From contig VWZW01004039.1 in NCBI GenBank assembly GCA_013397115.1, positions 70,093-134,092 of the forward strand: a DNA stretch of 64,000 nucleotides, given 5' to 3'. How positions within the stretch are numbered: position 1 is the first letter of the stretch; every line of letters starts with the position of its first letter. The notes beneath the pieces were generated by a model. The model was not told the DNA's origin, made no database searches, and worked only from the letters and a program-made list of their open reading frames with translations. This DNA is from Edolisoma coerulescens. Taxonomy: Eukaryota > Chordata > Aves > Passeriformes > Campephagidae. Of the stretch, positions 36,147-47,755 are shown piece after piece. Both the position numbers and the translations under genes were made by a program.

Positions 36147-36415
36147 CTTGCAAAGTGAGAGAAATCTTTACTGGACAGTCTGGTTAAGCCTGCTCTGAGC
36201 TTCCTGGTGCTCCCAACTCAGCTGGCTGGTTCTGGCTGTGCAACAACCGCATAAAGAAGGAGGAGAGGAACTAATTCAATGTGACTGGAGTGAGAGAGAA
36301 GGATTGGGCGGATCTGCGAGAGGAGACAGGGCAGGGCTGCCAGAGCTGGATGAAATGTAGGGGAAGAGAAGGATCCGAGGGAGGTAACATTGCACAAAGC
36401 TGTCAAGGAATTTAC

Positions 36416-36527
36416 CTTGGAGCCTGACGGCTTTATTTTCAGCTTGGCTCTCCTCCACTGCAGCCAGCAGGGCATTGGCCTCAGCCAGGTTATCTTCCAG
36501 CCGGTGAACATGACCAAAGGAGTTCAG
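36416..36527 (-). pseudogene. MYH16: MYH16 remnant, rod exon GELSRQLEE (open)
   Basis: The acceptor CTCTCTCTTCAG precedes RLEDNLAEANALLAAVEESQ and then AENKAVRLQ, with donor GTAAAT at 36410-36415. It aligns with [20 protein letters not shown]. The 112-nt exon has no stop. Confidence 0.75.
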
Positions 36528-36699
36528 CTGAAGAGAGAGGTCAGTCATATGATGCTGAGTAAGGCTTCAAGGGCCAAGATATCCTCCCTCCCTGGCAAAC
36601 TCAGTTTATTCCAGTTGGTAATTGCACTAGGATGACTATAGTAGCCCGGGGGAGTGCAGAGTGTCCTGACCTTTGTGGGGGGCATGCCTGCTCCATCAG

Positions 36700-37083
36700 C
36701 CAGGATGGGCAGTGTTCAGCATCAGCTGCCAACAGCTGCTTCCTGGCATCAGCAGCTCCCACTGGAGAGCTGGATTCTGCCTTGCACTCATGGCTGCACC
36801 TGTGGCTGCATTGGTTTGGTGAGGAATTCCCTGCTGGTCTCTCCCTCTGGATTTCTGCAGAGACTCCATGCTTACACTGAGCTTATCCTTCTCTGCTTTC
36901 ATGAGCTGTTTGTCCATCTCCAGCTGTGCTTTCTCTGGGGCATCTCCATGAGCTCTGCCATCTCAGCCACAGCAGCTGTGTTCTTCCTGTGGCCCTGCCC
37001 TGCTTGAACTGACCTTGCTGCTTTCTGTGCCACTGGACAAGCTCCTCTATCTGTTTTCCCACTTGCAAGGTGTCTGACAACAT
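36700..37083 (-). pseudogene. MYH16: MYH16 remnant, mid-rod fragments
   Basis: Two pieces are visible. DTLQVGKQIEELVQ (from 37083) resembles [14 protein letters not shown]. After CACAG at 36987, RKNTAAVAEMAELMEMPQR, a one-base shift, then EKAQLEMDKQLMKAEKDKLS and VSMESLQKSR match the rod around [20 protein letters not shown] and ELDDVTSNMEQIIKAKA. The assignment of the first piece is uncertain because heptads look alike. Confidence 0.7.
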
Positions 37084-37223
37084 GGACCTATCTCCTGATA
37101 TGGATGAGAATCAATTAGCTCACATTTCTAAAGTGAATTGAAATGGAAATGTTCCTTATTATTGATGCTATCAATTTGTATTAGTCATTAGAACATGTTC
37201 AGAGCATTCTATTCAAATATAAC

Positions 37224-37275
37224 CTCAGCTTCTGGGTCTTCTTCCAGCTCTTCACTGTCTGGAGTGACTGGAGTG
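37224..37275 (-). pseudogene. MYH16: MYH16 remnant, rod IEELEEELEAE
   Basis: SEELEEDPEAE followed by a GTTATA donor-like site matches the exon-end motif IEELEEELEAER. It is short, so support comes mainly from its place between the 39.2 kb and 37.0 kb blocks. Confidence 0.55.
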
Positions 37276-39164
37276 CACACATGAGCACAGCAGTGTCTGT
37301 GAGCAGGAGATGGGAGAGAAATTTGTGGGAATATGAACAAGAATCTTAATTTCTTCACTCCCTTCTCTATATTTTATTACTGGATTTTATTTCCTGGGAG
37401 AGATCTACAGCTGGGAATACTGAGCCAAGAAAGCAGGAATGCCTGGCCAGGTGTTTCAGCAGACAGCTGATGTTATCTGCAGCATGGTTGGCTTCCTGTA
37501 TGATGTTGGAATTTGGCCTTCAGGAATAATCAAGCTGATTTGGTTACTTGAGGGAAACAGAGGCTTGTTCGTAGAAATAGCTGCAATCTAGGTCTGTGTG
37601 TCATGTTTTTGTTGAAATGCTGAGTGTTTAGTTAAATATTTGAACACTGAAATACTTGGATGAAATAAACATTTTAATTCAGAATGGTAACACTGCACAT
37701 CCTGCGAACCGTGGCCTCATTTCTTGTTTGATTTATCACCTTTCCTTCAAGAGTGAGAGGGACAGTGCCTTGGAGGACAGTAGAGCCCATGGAAAGGTCT
37801 TTCAGACATCTTTGCTGACTGCCTGAGGAGGATCCTGGAACACATCACCTTTCTCCTGTTAAGAGCAGCATGGCAGGAGATCTGCAGTGAGCACACAGTT
37901 CCCCAGACTTCACAGTGGAGTTTCCAGTGAGTGGATAATACACAAGACAAGCTGGATTCAGAGCTGGCTGAACTGTTCAGTCACTGGAAGCTAAAAGGCA
38001 GATGTTTCCAAGCCCAGGGGTTTCACAAGCTCATTGAGAAGTTAAAATCTGCCGTAGAAAAAAATCAACATCTGGCTAGGGAAAAATAAATACTAGATCT
38101 CAGCTGGTTCTGTTATTTAGGGGTTTAAAGAGTGATAGGCTCCAGACTCCATGTTAACAGGGTAGGTTTAAAGGGCTGTATTAATCTTTTATGCCACCTC
38201 AGTCTTATCAAAAAGTCAAAGCTGCACAATCTGCCTATTGTGGGGTGGCAAAGGTAGGAGGTTACAGCAAATTAATTAAGCCAAATTAGTGTTTCTGCTC
38301 TGTAATGAACAGCTGAAATTTAATGTCTCCTTAGTGGGACTGGCAGGGCATTTAAGTCCCTTTTTCCTTTGTGGAAGCTCCTCTTACCCCGTCATTAACT
38401 GGTCTGCACAGAAAGGCTCAAGCAGCCTGGGAAGTGGAGCCTGTTTGCAGCTCTGAAGGACTAAATCACTTAATTTTTCTTCTGTCACTTAAGTGTCCCG
38501 GTGGCCTTGCTCTGAAGTACAAAGATCTTGTACTCCCTGTGGAGAATTTGAATTAGCAAAGCTTGCAGTATGTATTAATGATTGTACACATTGCCTTTGC
38601 TACTTAGCTCATTAACTAGGTAAATTAGTGGTTTGGATAATATAGAGTTGGATATTTGTATTCCAGGAAGTTAATTTCTAAGGGGAGGTTTCTCAGAGCA
38701 GTGCTGGCAGACCCATCACTGAAGTAGTCAATAGTGACACTAAAATAAAATTCTAATTTGTGATAATATTTTGCAATTCTGAAACAGTTTTTATCTGAGG
38801 ATCAGAAGGCCTTACATAAACATGAATCATTTAAGCCTCATAACTTCCCGGTGATTATACACATTTTGTATGTGGGTGAGAGTGGAAGATGAATTACAAA
38901 TATCAGACAATGAGTCAGAGAAAGACTTAGGAAACAAAATCTTGTATTTCTGATTCTGCCTGCCTGAATTACTGAACTGTACTTGTGCTTGTCAATGCTG
39001 AAGAGATCTGGGTAATGCTGTGAATTTTCCCAGTGAATTTATGGTCAAGGGACTTTTCAGCTGTAGCTGATGCTGTCAGAGCTGTGACGTAGCACAACTG
39101 CACGCAGTAGGATTTTGTGTTCTGGGAAATTCCATTCCAACTGACACATTAAACCATGAAAATT

Positions 39165-39303
39165 CCTTAGAACATCTTCCAAGTTTCGCTCATTTCATCT
39201 CATTGAGGTTGGGGGTTGTCATTTTGAGGTCGCGCTCTGCTTTAGGATGAGCCTTTTTCATCTTGCCATGGATTTTCTTTTCTTATTCAGAGTTGTCCTC
39301 CAG
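39165..39303 (-). pseudogene. MYH16: MYH16 remnant, rod exon [16 protein letters not shown]
   Basis: The acceptor CAACTAG precedes LEDNSE, TAA (39283-39285), EKKIHGKMKKAHPKAERDLK, MTTPNLNEMK and TGA (39190-39192). It is one continuous frame matching [20 protein letters not shown], then KLEGDLKLTQESIMDLEN. The low end is approximate. Confidence 0.93.
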
Positions 39304-39357
39304 CTAGTTGAAAAAAGGTGAATAAGTGCGAAAAAAAGACTTTGTAACAAACATAAA

Positions 39358-39512
39358 ATCATAGAATCATGGAATGATTGGGTTGGAAGGAACTTAAAGA
39401 CCGTCCCATTCCATGCCCCTTCCATGGGCAGGGACACCTTCCACTATCCCAGGCTGCTCCAAGCCCCATCCAAGCTGGCCTTGAACATTCCAGGGATGGG
39501 GCAGCCACAGCA
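39358..39512 (-). mobile_element. CR1 LINE 3' fragment in the MYH16 pseudogene
   Basis: It starts ATCATAGAATCATGGAATGA and follows the standard CR1 3' end to 'gaacattccagggatggggcagccacagc'. It is well preserved and lies only about 55 bases beyond the acceptor of the rod exon at 39303. Confidence 0.9.
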
Positions 39513-39674
39513 AACATATCAATGATGTTTATCAGAAGGGCCCAACATGTTGAAACCAGACCAAAGAGGGTCATCTAAAATAGAGACCATGGCAACTGCA
39601 CCTCACCTCAGGTATGCGAGTGGCAGGTTGGCTGCTGTTCTTGGGCAGGTGGTTCACCTTGTTCCCCTGTCTTT

Positions 39675-39720
39675 GCTCTCCTCACCTTGTTCTCCTCACC
39701 TTGTTCTCCTCACCTTGCAG
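39675..39720. repeat. 15-base tandem repeat, three copies
   Basis: The unit CTCCTCACCTTGTT appears in about three consecutive copies. Confidence 0.8.
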
Positions 39721-40890
39721 TTTTCCAAGAAGGGAGAGGCCAAGACTAGTGCACAGAGTTGGGGGAGAAGTTAAACCCTGCCCTGGCAACAGACTGAAAA
39801 CCCAAAGAATTCATCCGAGGTGCTTCCGGAGAGCAGCACGAGCTCCATGTGTGGTTTTCAATGGGCCCACGGGAGCTCGGTCCAGCAGTGACTCTTCCCA
39901 AAGCATCCTGCTCGACCTCAGAATTCACACAGCTCTTTTGGGCAGTGGCACAAGTTGGCAGCACTTCACTGTGCTGCCATGAGTTAATACCTAGAAAAAC
40001 ACGGCCCCTTCCTGTTTGTGCAGTATGCTAGAGTCTCACAGCATTGATCCAAGTAGACAATGGGGTTTTTTTTCCTTTCCCCAGACCGGGAGAATGAGAA
40101 TGGGAGAGAATAAAGAAAAATGAAATGGTTATTTCTGCCTGATGAACTCCCTCCAAAGCCCTCTTCTCCTTTTGGCATTTAGTGACTGAGTCATTCCGAG
40201 CAGAGAGATCTAAGTTTGAACCCTGTGGTCTAATGCTTGCAGACAGGAAAAGGTTTTTGTGGATCACACAAGCCGTTAGCAGCAGCAGGACAAAATGTCA
40301 CTGGAAACTTGTGCTTCTTTAGAAGGAATCTTGAGACTCAGTTAATAAATTCTGAAGCATATGAGGCATCTGTGAGTTTAACATCCTGTGGAAGTTAACA
40401 CTGACTTCAGAAGAAGCAGCAGACAGCCACATGGCTGCTCTGGTGCAGATTTAAAACTTCTCCAATTACATTAAATAAAAAACAATTCAGGTGCAGGAGA
40501 GGGAGAAGACTGGATTCCCCGAGGCTGGGTAGAAAAGAGTTACATGGCTGCAGAGGAAGACATGTTATAAGCAGAGGCCTACCAGCATCATTGTGTAAAA
40601 GTGGGTCTAATTAATAAAGAATGGCAAGGAAATACAATGTCTTTATGTAGAGAGATCCCTAAAAATTCCTGTGAAATGACTATTGCTATCAGGTGGGAGG
40701 GTGAAGTGAATAATTAAATCCATCCCAGGTTGTATGAGATGCTGGAAGACAATATAAGAAACCGTGGGGGAGATGAGCTGAGTAAATCTGAGCATTCCAA
40801 AAGGTGCTCTGAGTGGAAGAGCTGTAATGGTTGGCTGGGTTCATTTCCCTGAAGAATAAGGCAGAAAAAACCTCCTGTTATACTTCATAC

Positions 40891-41089
40891 CACTTTTCCT
40901 TCTTGGTTTTATCCAGGGTATTCTCCAGCCCTTCCAAGTGCCATTTCAAATGGCTGAGCTAATCCTCCAGCATCCACTTGCTGACCCTCCTGTCAGCTCC
41001 TTCACATCCAGGAGCTGCCTCAGGAGGCCCATTCTTCATTTCATCATTTGAGCCAGGCATTCCTCAGCATCCAACAAGTTCCCTTTTTC
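40891..41089 (-). pseudogene. MYH16: MYH16 remnant, proximal rod (S2) exon
   Basis: The read GNLLDAEECLAQMMK ends at TGA (41036-41038), then RMGLLRQLLDVKELT. A frameshift leads to VSKWMLED, TAG (40959-40961) and LSHLKWHLEGLENTLDKTKK. Striated myosins have DNLADAEERC-QLIK, VKEM-ERLED and LEDECSELK-DID-LELTLAK here. Confidence 0.92.
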
Positions 41090-41539
41090 CTAATGAAGGG
41101 GTGGGAATCCACTGTTCATCCTATGAAAGGCTGCTAATAAGATTCCCTTAACACACCTGTGTTACAGTTGATCTCTGTGACTCAGGCCACAGCTTCTTAA
41201 AGTTAAGCATCAAAAAATCTGTTTGTGCACACACAGGTTCCTAAAGAAGAGTTTGCACTTCAGAAAGATGCCACCCCGTCTTGCTGTGGCTCATACTCAG
41301 TAGCAGTGGTGGACCAGGGACAGAACTTGGGACTTGTGATAGCAGCTCCTTTGCTTTAACCAGGAGCCTTTTCAGTCTCCTTTGTTATCTAAGGACTTTA
41401 TTTGAGTTACAGTCAAGCTGCCTGTGAAGTTCATGCTTCATCCCCATGCGCTCTTTATTCATTCCATATTCTGAAAAGGAGCCTCTTATGAGTCACCTGA
41501 GGGAGCTGATGCCCTGCCTCAATGAATCCTGAGCCTTTA

Positions 41540-41732
41540 ACCATGCCCTATGGACAACAGCTTGTAGTTGGATGGGGAGGTCATCCTTCTCCTGGCTGAG
41601 GGTGGCTTGTCAGCTCCTCTGCTCTTTTGTGTGTTCTCTGAGCTCCCGAGCCTTTGGCATGATGCTTCTCACCTCTCATTCCTTCAGTTACATTTCCTCC
41701 TTCTGCTGGGCCACATTCAGCAGCAGCTTCAC
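41540..41732 (-). pseudogene. MYH16: MYH16 remnant, head-rod junction exon with three in-frame stops
   Basis: The acceptor CCAG precedes VKLLLNVAQQKEEM, then stop TAA (41688-41690). It continues LKE, TGA (41676-41678), EVRSIMPKARELREHTKEQR, TGA (41610-41612) and QATLSQEKDDLPIQLQA. All are in one frame. This matches KIKPLLK-A--E-EM--KEEE and L-QEKNDL-LQLQAE, although the invariant Pro of KPLL is replaced. The low end is approximate. Confidence 0.93.
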
Positions 41733-42765
41733 CTGGAATTATGGAGTTCAAGCAATGAGGTTCCCAAAACAAGCCTTTTCTATTATAATGGTTCCTGAAA
41801 GCCCTGAGGTGGTCATTTTGTTATCAGATCCTAGTGGGTTTTGTATACCAGTGGGAGGCCTGGTGTTTCCTGAAATGCCTGTTTAGTGCAGAGTTTCATA
41901 TCTCTGGTGTGAGTAATACAGCTCCTAGAAAAGGTTGTTATGGAGCACAGGAGCAGATCTGTGTGCCAGCACAGAAGTCAGGACTGTATGCCAAATTTTG
42001 AACTGATATAAATGCAGAATGATTCTTATCATGAGCTAGATTCACACCAGTCCAAATGGGACCAGAACCCTTTGAAATCTTTAATTTCTAAGGCTGTGGA
42101 GGTTCATTTGGCTCACACTGGATCTGGGAAGGTGTGTACTCAGATAAAAAGGCAGATTTTGGTTCACCTACATGTGGAAAATTTGCTTTAAAATTTTTGT
42201 TTCACCTAAACTTGTATATCTTGGTCAGCACTTTCTTACCTCTCTTACCATAAACCCAACTGATTTATCCATCCTGGGCCTAAGTGAAGAGACTCTGAGC
42301 TGGAACTGGCCCTTTGTGATGGCAGTGTGGTCCTGCTTAAGACAAGTGAACCAAATGTCTTTGTTTCAGCTTTTAAATATTAATGAATAGTGGAATCTTG
42401 TATTCCCATGCTCATATCCTCACCCCTCCTCTGTGCTGGTTTGAGAAGTGGGAAGTCCAGGCCTTGAATTTTGAAGACATTCTCTTTCCACTCCCTAAAG
42501 GCAGCAGGCTTAGACTCAGATTTCAGGATTTTCTCCATTTACTAACTTTTCTGGCATTGATTTGGAAAGAAATTATTCAGGCCCCTTGCCCTATCAATAA
42601 TTAACAAGAAAGTCACTGACTTTCTCTGTGTCTCTAAGTGAACATGGCTGTTATTTTTTCTCCCAGCCCTTATCTTTCCTGCCCAGACATCCCAAGGTTC
42701 TCAGTGCCTGTAATTGCCACTGTTTAATTCTGCAGAACAGGACAATCTCAGTTTATTTTCCTCAC

Positions 42766-42841
42766 CCTAATGTTCAATTTCTCCCAGAAAAGTAGCTGCA
42801 GAAACTTGTAGCCATTCCTCTGAATTGCCATCAGGCCAAGC
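42766..42841 (-). pseudogene. MYH16: MYH16 remnant, second IQ motif exon (still open)
   Basis: The acceptor TTTGCCACAG precedes LGLMAIQRNGYKFLQLLFWE and then KLNIR, with donor GTGAGG at 42760-42765. This matches the light-chain-binding segment LLVIQ-NIR-----W-W-KLY-K. The 76-nt exon has no lesion. IQ-RN is retained but the WQWW hook region is changed. Confidence 0.88.
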
Positions 42842-45158
42842 CTGTGGCAAACAGAATGTGTGGGGCTTAGAAACAACTGCAGGGGTGAAGGTTTTGTCCT
42901 TGATAAAACCAAAATACACCTTGTGCTGTCCTGCGACAGGAAATGCACTAAATAGTTTTAGTAGCAATGAAAAATAATAGTGGTAATCTTGTGGTTGTCG
43001 GCTTTAAAGTGATATTGAGGCAGTGATCTCCATCCATAAGTTGAAATCTAAGGATAGAGTAGGTTGGAGGAGTGATGACTATTGTGTAATTATTATAAAA
43101 GTTGGGAAATGCAGATTTTAGGTTCTTGGAAAGAACAGAATGCTCCCTTCTGCATGGCTGTTACAATAGCTACTTTCATTATGTTATGACAAAAACATAT
43201 GTGCAAAATTAATGATGCATGCTGCTAATATTAGATGACTACAACAATCTCTCTCCATTTTACTTTCCAGTCTTAAATTGGATAAATGATCAGTTTGTAG
43301 GATTTTTGCCTGACTAAGGAATAGTAAAGAGCAAGTGAGATTTATCGCATAGCTGAAGGTGCACTTCATTTGCATTTTATTAACTGAACTGTCTGATTAA
43401 AAGTCAGTTTCAGGAGCGTGTGTAAGAGAGAACATTATATGCATGAGGAAGTGGGTTGCTGTAGAAACTCAAACTCTGCAGCTCTATCTACACCAAAGGC
43501 ATCCTGAGTCATAACTGCCATCAGTTTAGTCAGCCCAGTTTGGTAGGAGTAAACGGTACCCTTTTATATCCAATTCTGCACTCCTTTCCCCCCAGGTCAG
43601 GAGAGCCAAGCAGCAACTCTGGTGCCTTCTTATTGTCCACAGACTCTGGAGAGATTAAGCTAAGATTTAGGTTTTGTTATCTAACATGGAAAGACAGGTA
43701 TAATGATATAAGAACTCAGGTAGCAGCAGTGCAGAATCCTCATCACTGCCTAAGATCTTCTCCCGTGTAGCTTCCCAGCCCCACAGGCTTACTGCTGTAA
43801 GGAAGCCTGTGCATATTCCTACACCTGTGAAAGTTCTTGGAGAGGGAAGCAGAAGCAATGGAAGCAGGCATTTCTACCCGCTCCCTCTGTGGTTTCCCAT
43901 CAGGGACAGGATCCCTGCACGGGATGCAGACCTCTGACACCTGCAAGTGGAAGATGTGCATTCAGTAATGGTGTTGGAATTCAAACAACATGAGTAACTG
44001 CCTATTCATAGCACATTTGTTTGCCATTTACTGCTTTCCATTACTTGCCCTTCCACTTTATTATATATGTCATAGGTGAAAACTCATGTTGCTCTTCCCC
44101 CTCTGCAACTCCCTGTTTCTGTGGTTATCCTGCAAAAAAAAGAGTCACAGGAGGCAATACAGCCCAATAAAAATGGTGCCGATTTGTCTAGTTCCAGGTT
44201 GGGTATTTCCTAATTCTTTGTGCTTCTCTCACAAAATGAGAGGTTTATTAGACATCCTGTCTCTGGCCCTGGTGCTTGGAAGTGTCTCTCAGCCTAACAT
44301 CCCCTTGGGCACAAGGCAACCTGTGAAGGGATGACCCAACCTCTTTCATTCCTGAATGAGGATCTGCTCAGCCAGCCCCAGCTTTTGCAGAAAGCACTGT
44401 GTGCTTTGCCTGAGGATTGCTGGACCAGACTGTTTGAATCCACTTGGAACAATGCAGTGGGTGAAATGCAGGGATGTGCTGTGCAAAGCAACCATCAGTT
44501 AGTCCAGCTGCTCCTGGAATGAGACAAAGAGGAGTTGAGTGAAACAAGTAACAGGAGTTACCAAGGCTGGAGAGAGAAAACCTTCTGGTTTATAAAGTCA
44601 TTTGCATTTCCCAGCTGGAATCAAAGCCCCATATCAACTGGCATTAGCTTTGGATACACAGAAAAGTAACACAAGCCTTCCCTTGTAATGTATGTCCCAT
44701 TTTCATTTGTGACTTTCAAGGCAAAATACTAACAGGATTTTTTTGAGCTTTCCTGTCCTGTTTCTTGCACTCCTGAGAGTTAACGGAAGTGCTGGGACTG
44801 CAGCCTCAGAAAGAAACATCACATCCTCTGGGTGCTGGACTGCATCTCAAGAGTCAGTCTCCCCTTTTATGCTAGTGCTGCTTTATCAGTTTAGCAAAGC
44901 CCAAGATGGAATTCCACAAGCAGGGAGCAGATACAAGATGCAACCCTGTCCATTTGATAGCTCAAAATCTGAGAAGCAGTTTCCCCATCTCTCCCATTCA
45001 CCTCTCGACAGCAAAGTGCTGAGCTGAGCTGTTGACAGTCCTGGTAGGCAGCGGGTTTTTCTGGTTGATCGAAACCTGACATTTGTCTGGGCAGCAGAAG
45101 GCCACTGACTGCCAGGGGGGGATTATGTAGCCTGTCATTAATCCAGGACTGCACTCAC

Positions 45159-45248
45159 GCTTCCATCTGTGCAGGAGTGTTTCTGGAGCAGTGCTCGCGG
45201 TGCCTTCCCGGAGCGCACGAACGCGGCGCGCACCGTCTGCCTCTCATG
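45159..45248 (-). pseudogene. MYH16: Candidate MYH16 motor exon, unusually CpG-rich
   Basis: The acceptor (TTTCTGCCCCTCCAG) and donor (GTGAGTG, 45152-45158) bound an open 90-nt block reading RQTVRAAFVRSGKAPRALL. Its position fits the loop-2/FQTVSALHRENLNKLM exon and QTV matches, but the rest does not align well. CpG density is far above the neighbourhood. Confidence 0.35.
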
Positions 45249-45476
45249 CTGGAGGGGCAGAAATTTCAAGGTCAGAGCAAGATTGTCTTTCAGCACAGAA
45301 GGGAAGGATACAGGGGCAGACACAGGCTGTTACCTGGATGAAGGGAGTGTTACAGTGACAGGCTTTATCCTTTCCACAAAAGAACGATGGGGAAGCGTTC
45401 GGCACCAGAACCGGTGACATTTGCATGCCGACACATTGAGCTGATAGAATTCATTGTACCCTGAGGTTCACTCTAC

Positions 45477-45597
45477 CTGCAGCCTCCTCTGCTTTAAGGA
45501 GGATTCAGAGCAGGACACGCTGGATTTCTGGAGCAAATCCACCACTGCTTGGTGGGATCCTTGTTCTTCTGTTACCACCCTGTGATGCTGTGTCACA
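45477..45597 (-). pseudogene. MYH16: MYH16 remnant, ITGWLEKNKDPLNE motor exon
   Basis: The acceptor CTCCTTTCCAG precedes a frame with stop, HSITGW, stop, QKNKDPTK (stops 45593-45595 and 45572-45574). It then shifts to QAVVDLLQKSSVSCSESSLK. This matches YNI-GWLQKNKDPLNE-VVGLYQKSS in the lower 50 kDa domain. The donor GTAGAG is at 45471-45476. Confidence 0.9.
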
Positions 45598-46934
45598 CTG
45601 GAAAGGAGCAGAGGAGGAAAGGCATGACCAGTTCAGATACAGCAAGAGAACAGCCTGGTAGTGCATGAGAAAGCAGATTTATGATTGTTAACCTGCGCAG
45701 AGAGAGGGAGAAATCCTCCCTGTGGGTACAGGGAAAGGAAATGAGTTGATGCTGGCATGGGAATAGCATTAAAGCAATCCTTAGAGTCTCAGTCCTCACA
45801 GGGGGTCCTTTCCGTGGAAAACCCATTTGCCCTGAATAAATGATTCTGCAGCACTGCCAAAGGAAAGCATGTTGTGGAGAGATTGTATTTTTACCTTTTG
45901 GGCTCATACTTTGATACACTGACAGAAAGGACAATGTGGCTTATAGGCTGCTATAACCAAGCACAATCAGAAAACATTTTGGCACAGTCAAATGTCACTT
46001 TCAAAAACCTGCTTGGTAGCAAAGAAAGGAAATAGTTGCTGAGTGTAAAAAAGATAGACCAAAGGGCCTGTGATTCATGCTCTGATCATGTTCTGTCAGT
46101 GTGTCTGTGCAGTGGAGTATATGAATAACTGGTGGAGTTTGATAATATGCTTAAATACTGTTCCTGCTGCTAAGCATTAGCATGGCTGTGTGACAGCACA
46201 GCAGAGAGGCGAGGCACAGCCACCAGGAAAGGCGAGACTGGCTGCAGTGAGCTGCAGGGCTCTGGCTCTTCAGCAACACGCAAGCAAGGGAAGCAAAAAT
46301 TGATTTAATCTTTGGTTGATGTGCCTTTTAGGTAGCTTTCCTATAGCTCTGTATTGGTAGAAACAAGCCATGAATTTTTGGGGGGTTTGTTCCTTTTCAG
46401 AATTTCTGTAAGGATTATATTTTTAATCAAAGCCAGTGGCAACCTGTTGGGGAGTCATGGAACAGCCTCGCTGTTCTTTGTGCGTTAAAAACGCTCAGCT
46501 GTGGCGTCACTGGTCAGACAATTGCATAATCAGTGTTTTCAACTAATTGTCACTGGAAAGGATTTCTGAGATGCACATTTCTGTAGGGCAGAGCCACCCT
46601 CTGCCTTTATGACAACAGGGACACGTTAATTTGGGACAAGCTTGTGCTTTTCCCAGTGTCGCTGTGTGTGAAAAACCCGTGGAAGTTTGGGGTGATCTGT
46701 TCATGCAGAGGGCTTGGGCTCATCTCTGACCTTGCTAAGTGCATGTTCCAGCTTACACAGCGTTAGAGAAGGGGCATGGCAGAGACAGAACTGCTCTGCA
46801 CTGGCTGTGCCAATGTTCCCCTTTCTCCTCCCTTGGGCTTGAGGAGGTTGGGTGATTTGCCCAGGGGCTGTTACAGTGGCAGCCTTTGATGGCCATCAGT
46901 GACCTGCTGGCCGAGTCCTCCATTCTGGCACTAT

Positions 46935-47053
46935 GATGCTGAGAGGATGCACTTCCACTCCAGCTTGTTCCCTGCTTTTCCTCTGGGCCTGGTGGTGACC
47001 CCTCTGGAGCTCTCCAGGCTGCAGATCCATGAGCTGAGTAACTTTGTCAGCCA
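46935..47053 (-). pseudogene. MYH16: MYH16 remnant, VADKVSYLMGLNS motor exon
   Basis: The acceptor CTCCAATAG precedes VADKVTQLMDLQPGELQRG, matching VADKVSYLMGLNSADLLKG. After a frameshift comes PRGKAGNK for PRVKVGNEY. The exon starts in phase 1 (TG of a split Val codon), as in other MYH genes. The low end is approximate. Confidence 0.85.
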
Positions 47054-47639
47054 CTATTGGAGGGAAGGTGAACATGTTAATCGAAATAACAGGGAGCAAA
47101 TCCCTCATTGTCCCCATTCCCTTGCTGCATATTTGGCAAAATGGTTGCGGACCAGCCCTGCTGGGAACAAACTGGGAAGGACAGAAGGGAAGCAGCTCTC
47201 AGCTCCATCCCTTCACATGCACACTGTTCAGCAGGGCTGGCTGGCTGGAGCAGAGCAATAAAACACACCTCAAACAAGGTACTGCTGCCCCTGGGCTCCC
47301 GTAAGCTCTGGAGGGTCTGTGCCTGTGCTCCACCATGGCTCCAAACTCACCAGCAAGGCAGAGCTGTTGGACAAAGCAGGATCAAGTCCTTAGCTGACAG
47401 CTCAGCCATCTGCTAGGCCCGCTGCCCTGTGGCAGCTGTGGGTGCCAGCTCTGACTCTCAATAGCACATCTGTTCATGTAAAAAAAAAAAGCAGCATGTT
47501 CTTTAAGGTCATTCTATATTCCCCGGAAAAAAGAGCCTGGTTTTAGCAGCTTTTCCAATCTCAGTGAGCTGGCTGAGCTCGTAGCACACTGGCTTTGTCC
47601 TGGTTTGCTGTCACCAAGCTGGAGATCTCAACCCAGGTC

Positions 47640-47755
47640 CATGTTGCCCACCTCTGCCTGCTCCTCCTTGGCTTCTGCTTGAATTTCTCCATGACATCCC
47701 TAGTCAGAGGTCTCTTCTTCTGGACCAGAGCCCAGGACATCAAAGGCAATTGGGC
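47640..47755 (-). pseudogene. MYH16: MYH16 remnant, AFDVLGF...REEQAEP motor exon
   Basis: The read is IAFDVLGSGPEEETSD, then stop TAG (47700-47702). VMEKFKQK follows in a shifted frame and then AKEEQAEV back in the first frame. Striated myosins have AFDVLGF-EEK at the start, then MKFK-KQREEQAEP. Compensating indels plus a stop show decay. Confidence 0.8.

Noticed and set aside
43743..43961. Minus-strand frame after a good acceptor (CTTCCACTTGCAG) at about 43.94 kb, considered as a myosin exon
   Set aside because: The translation (VCIPCRDPVPDGK...) does not align with the converter or lever-arm sequence expected at this position.
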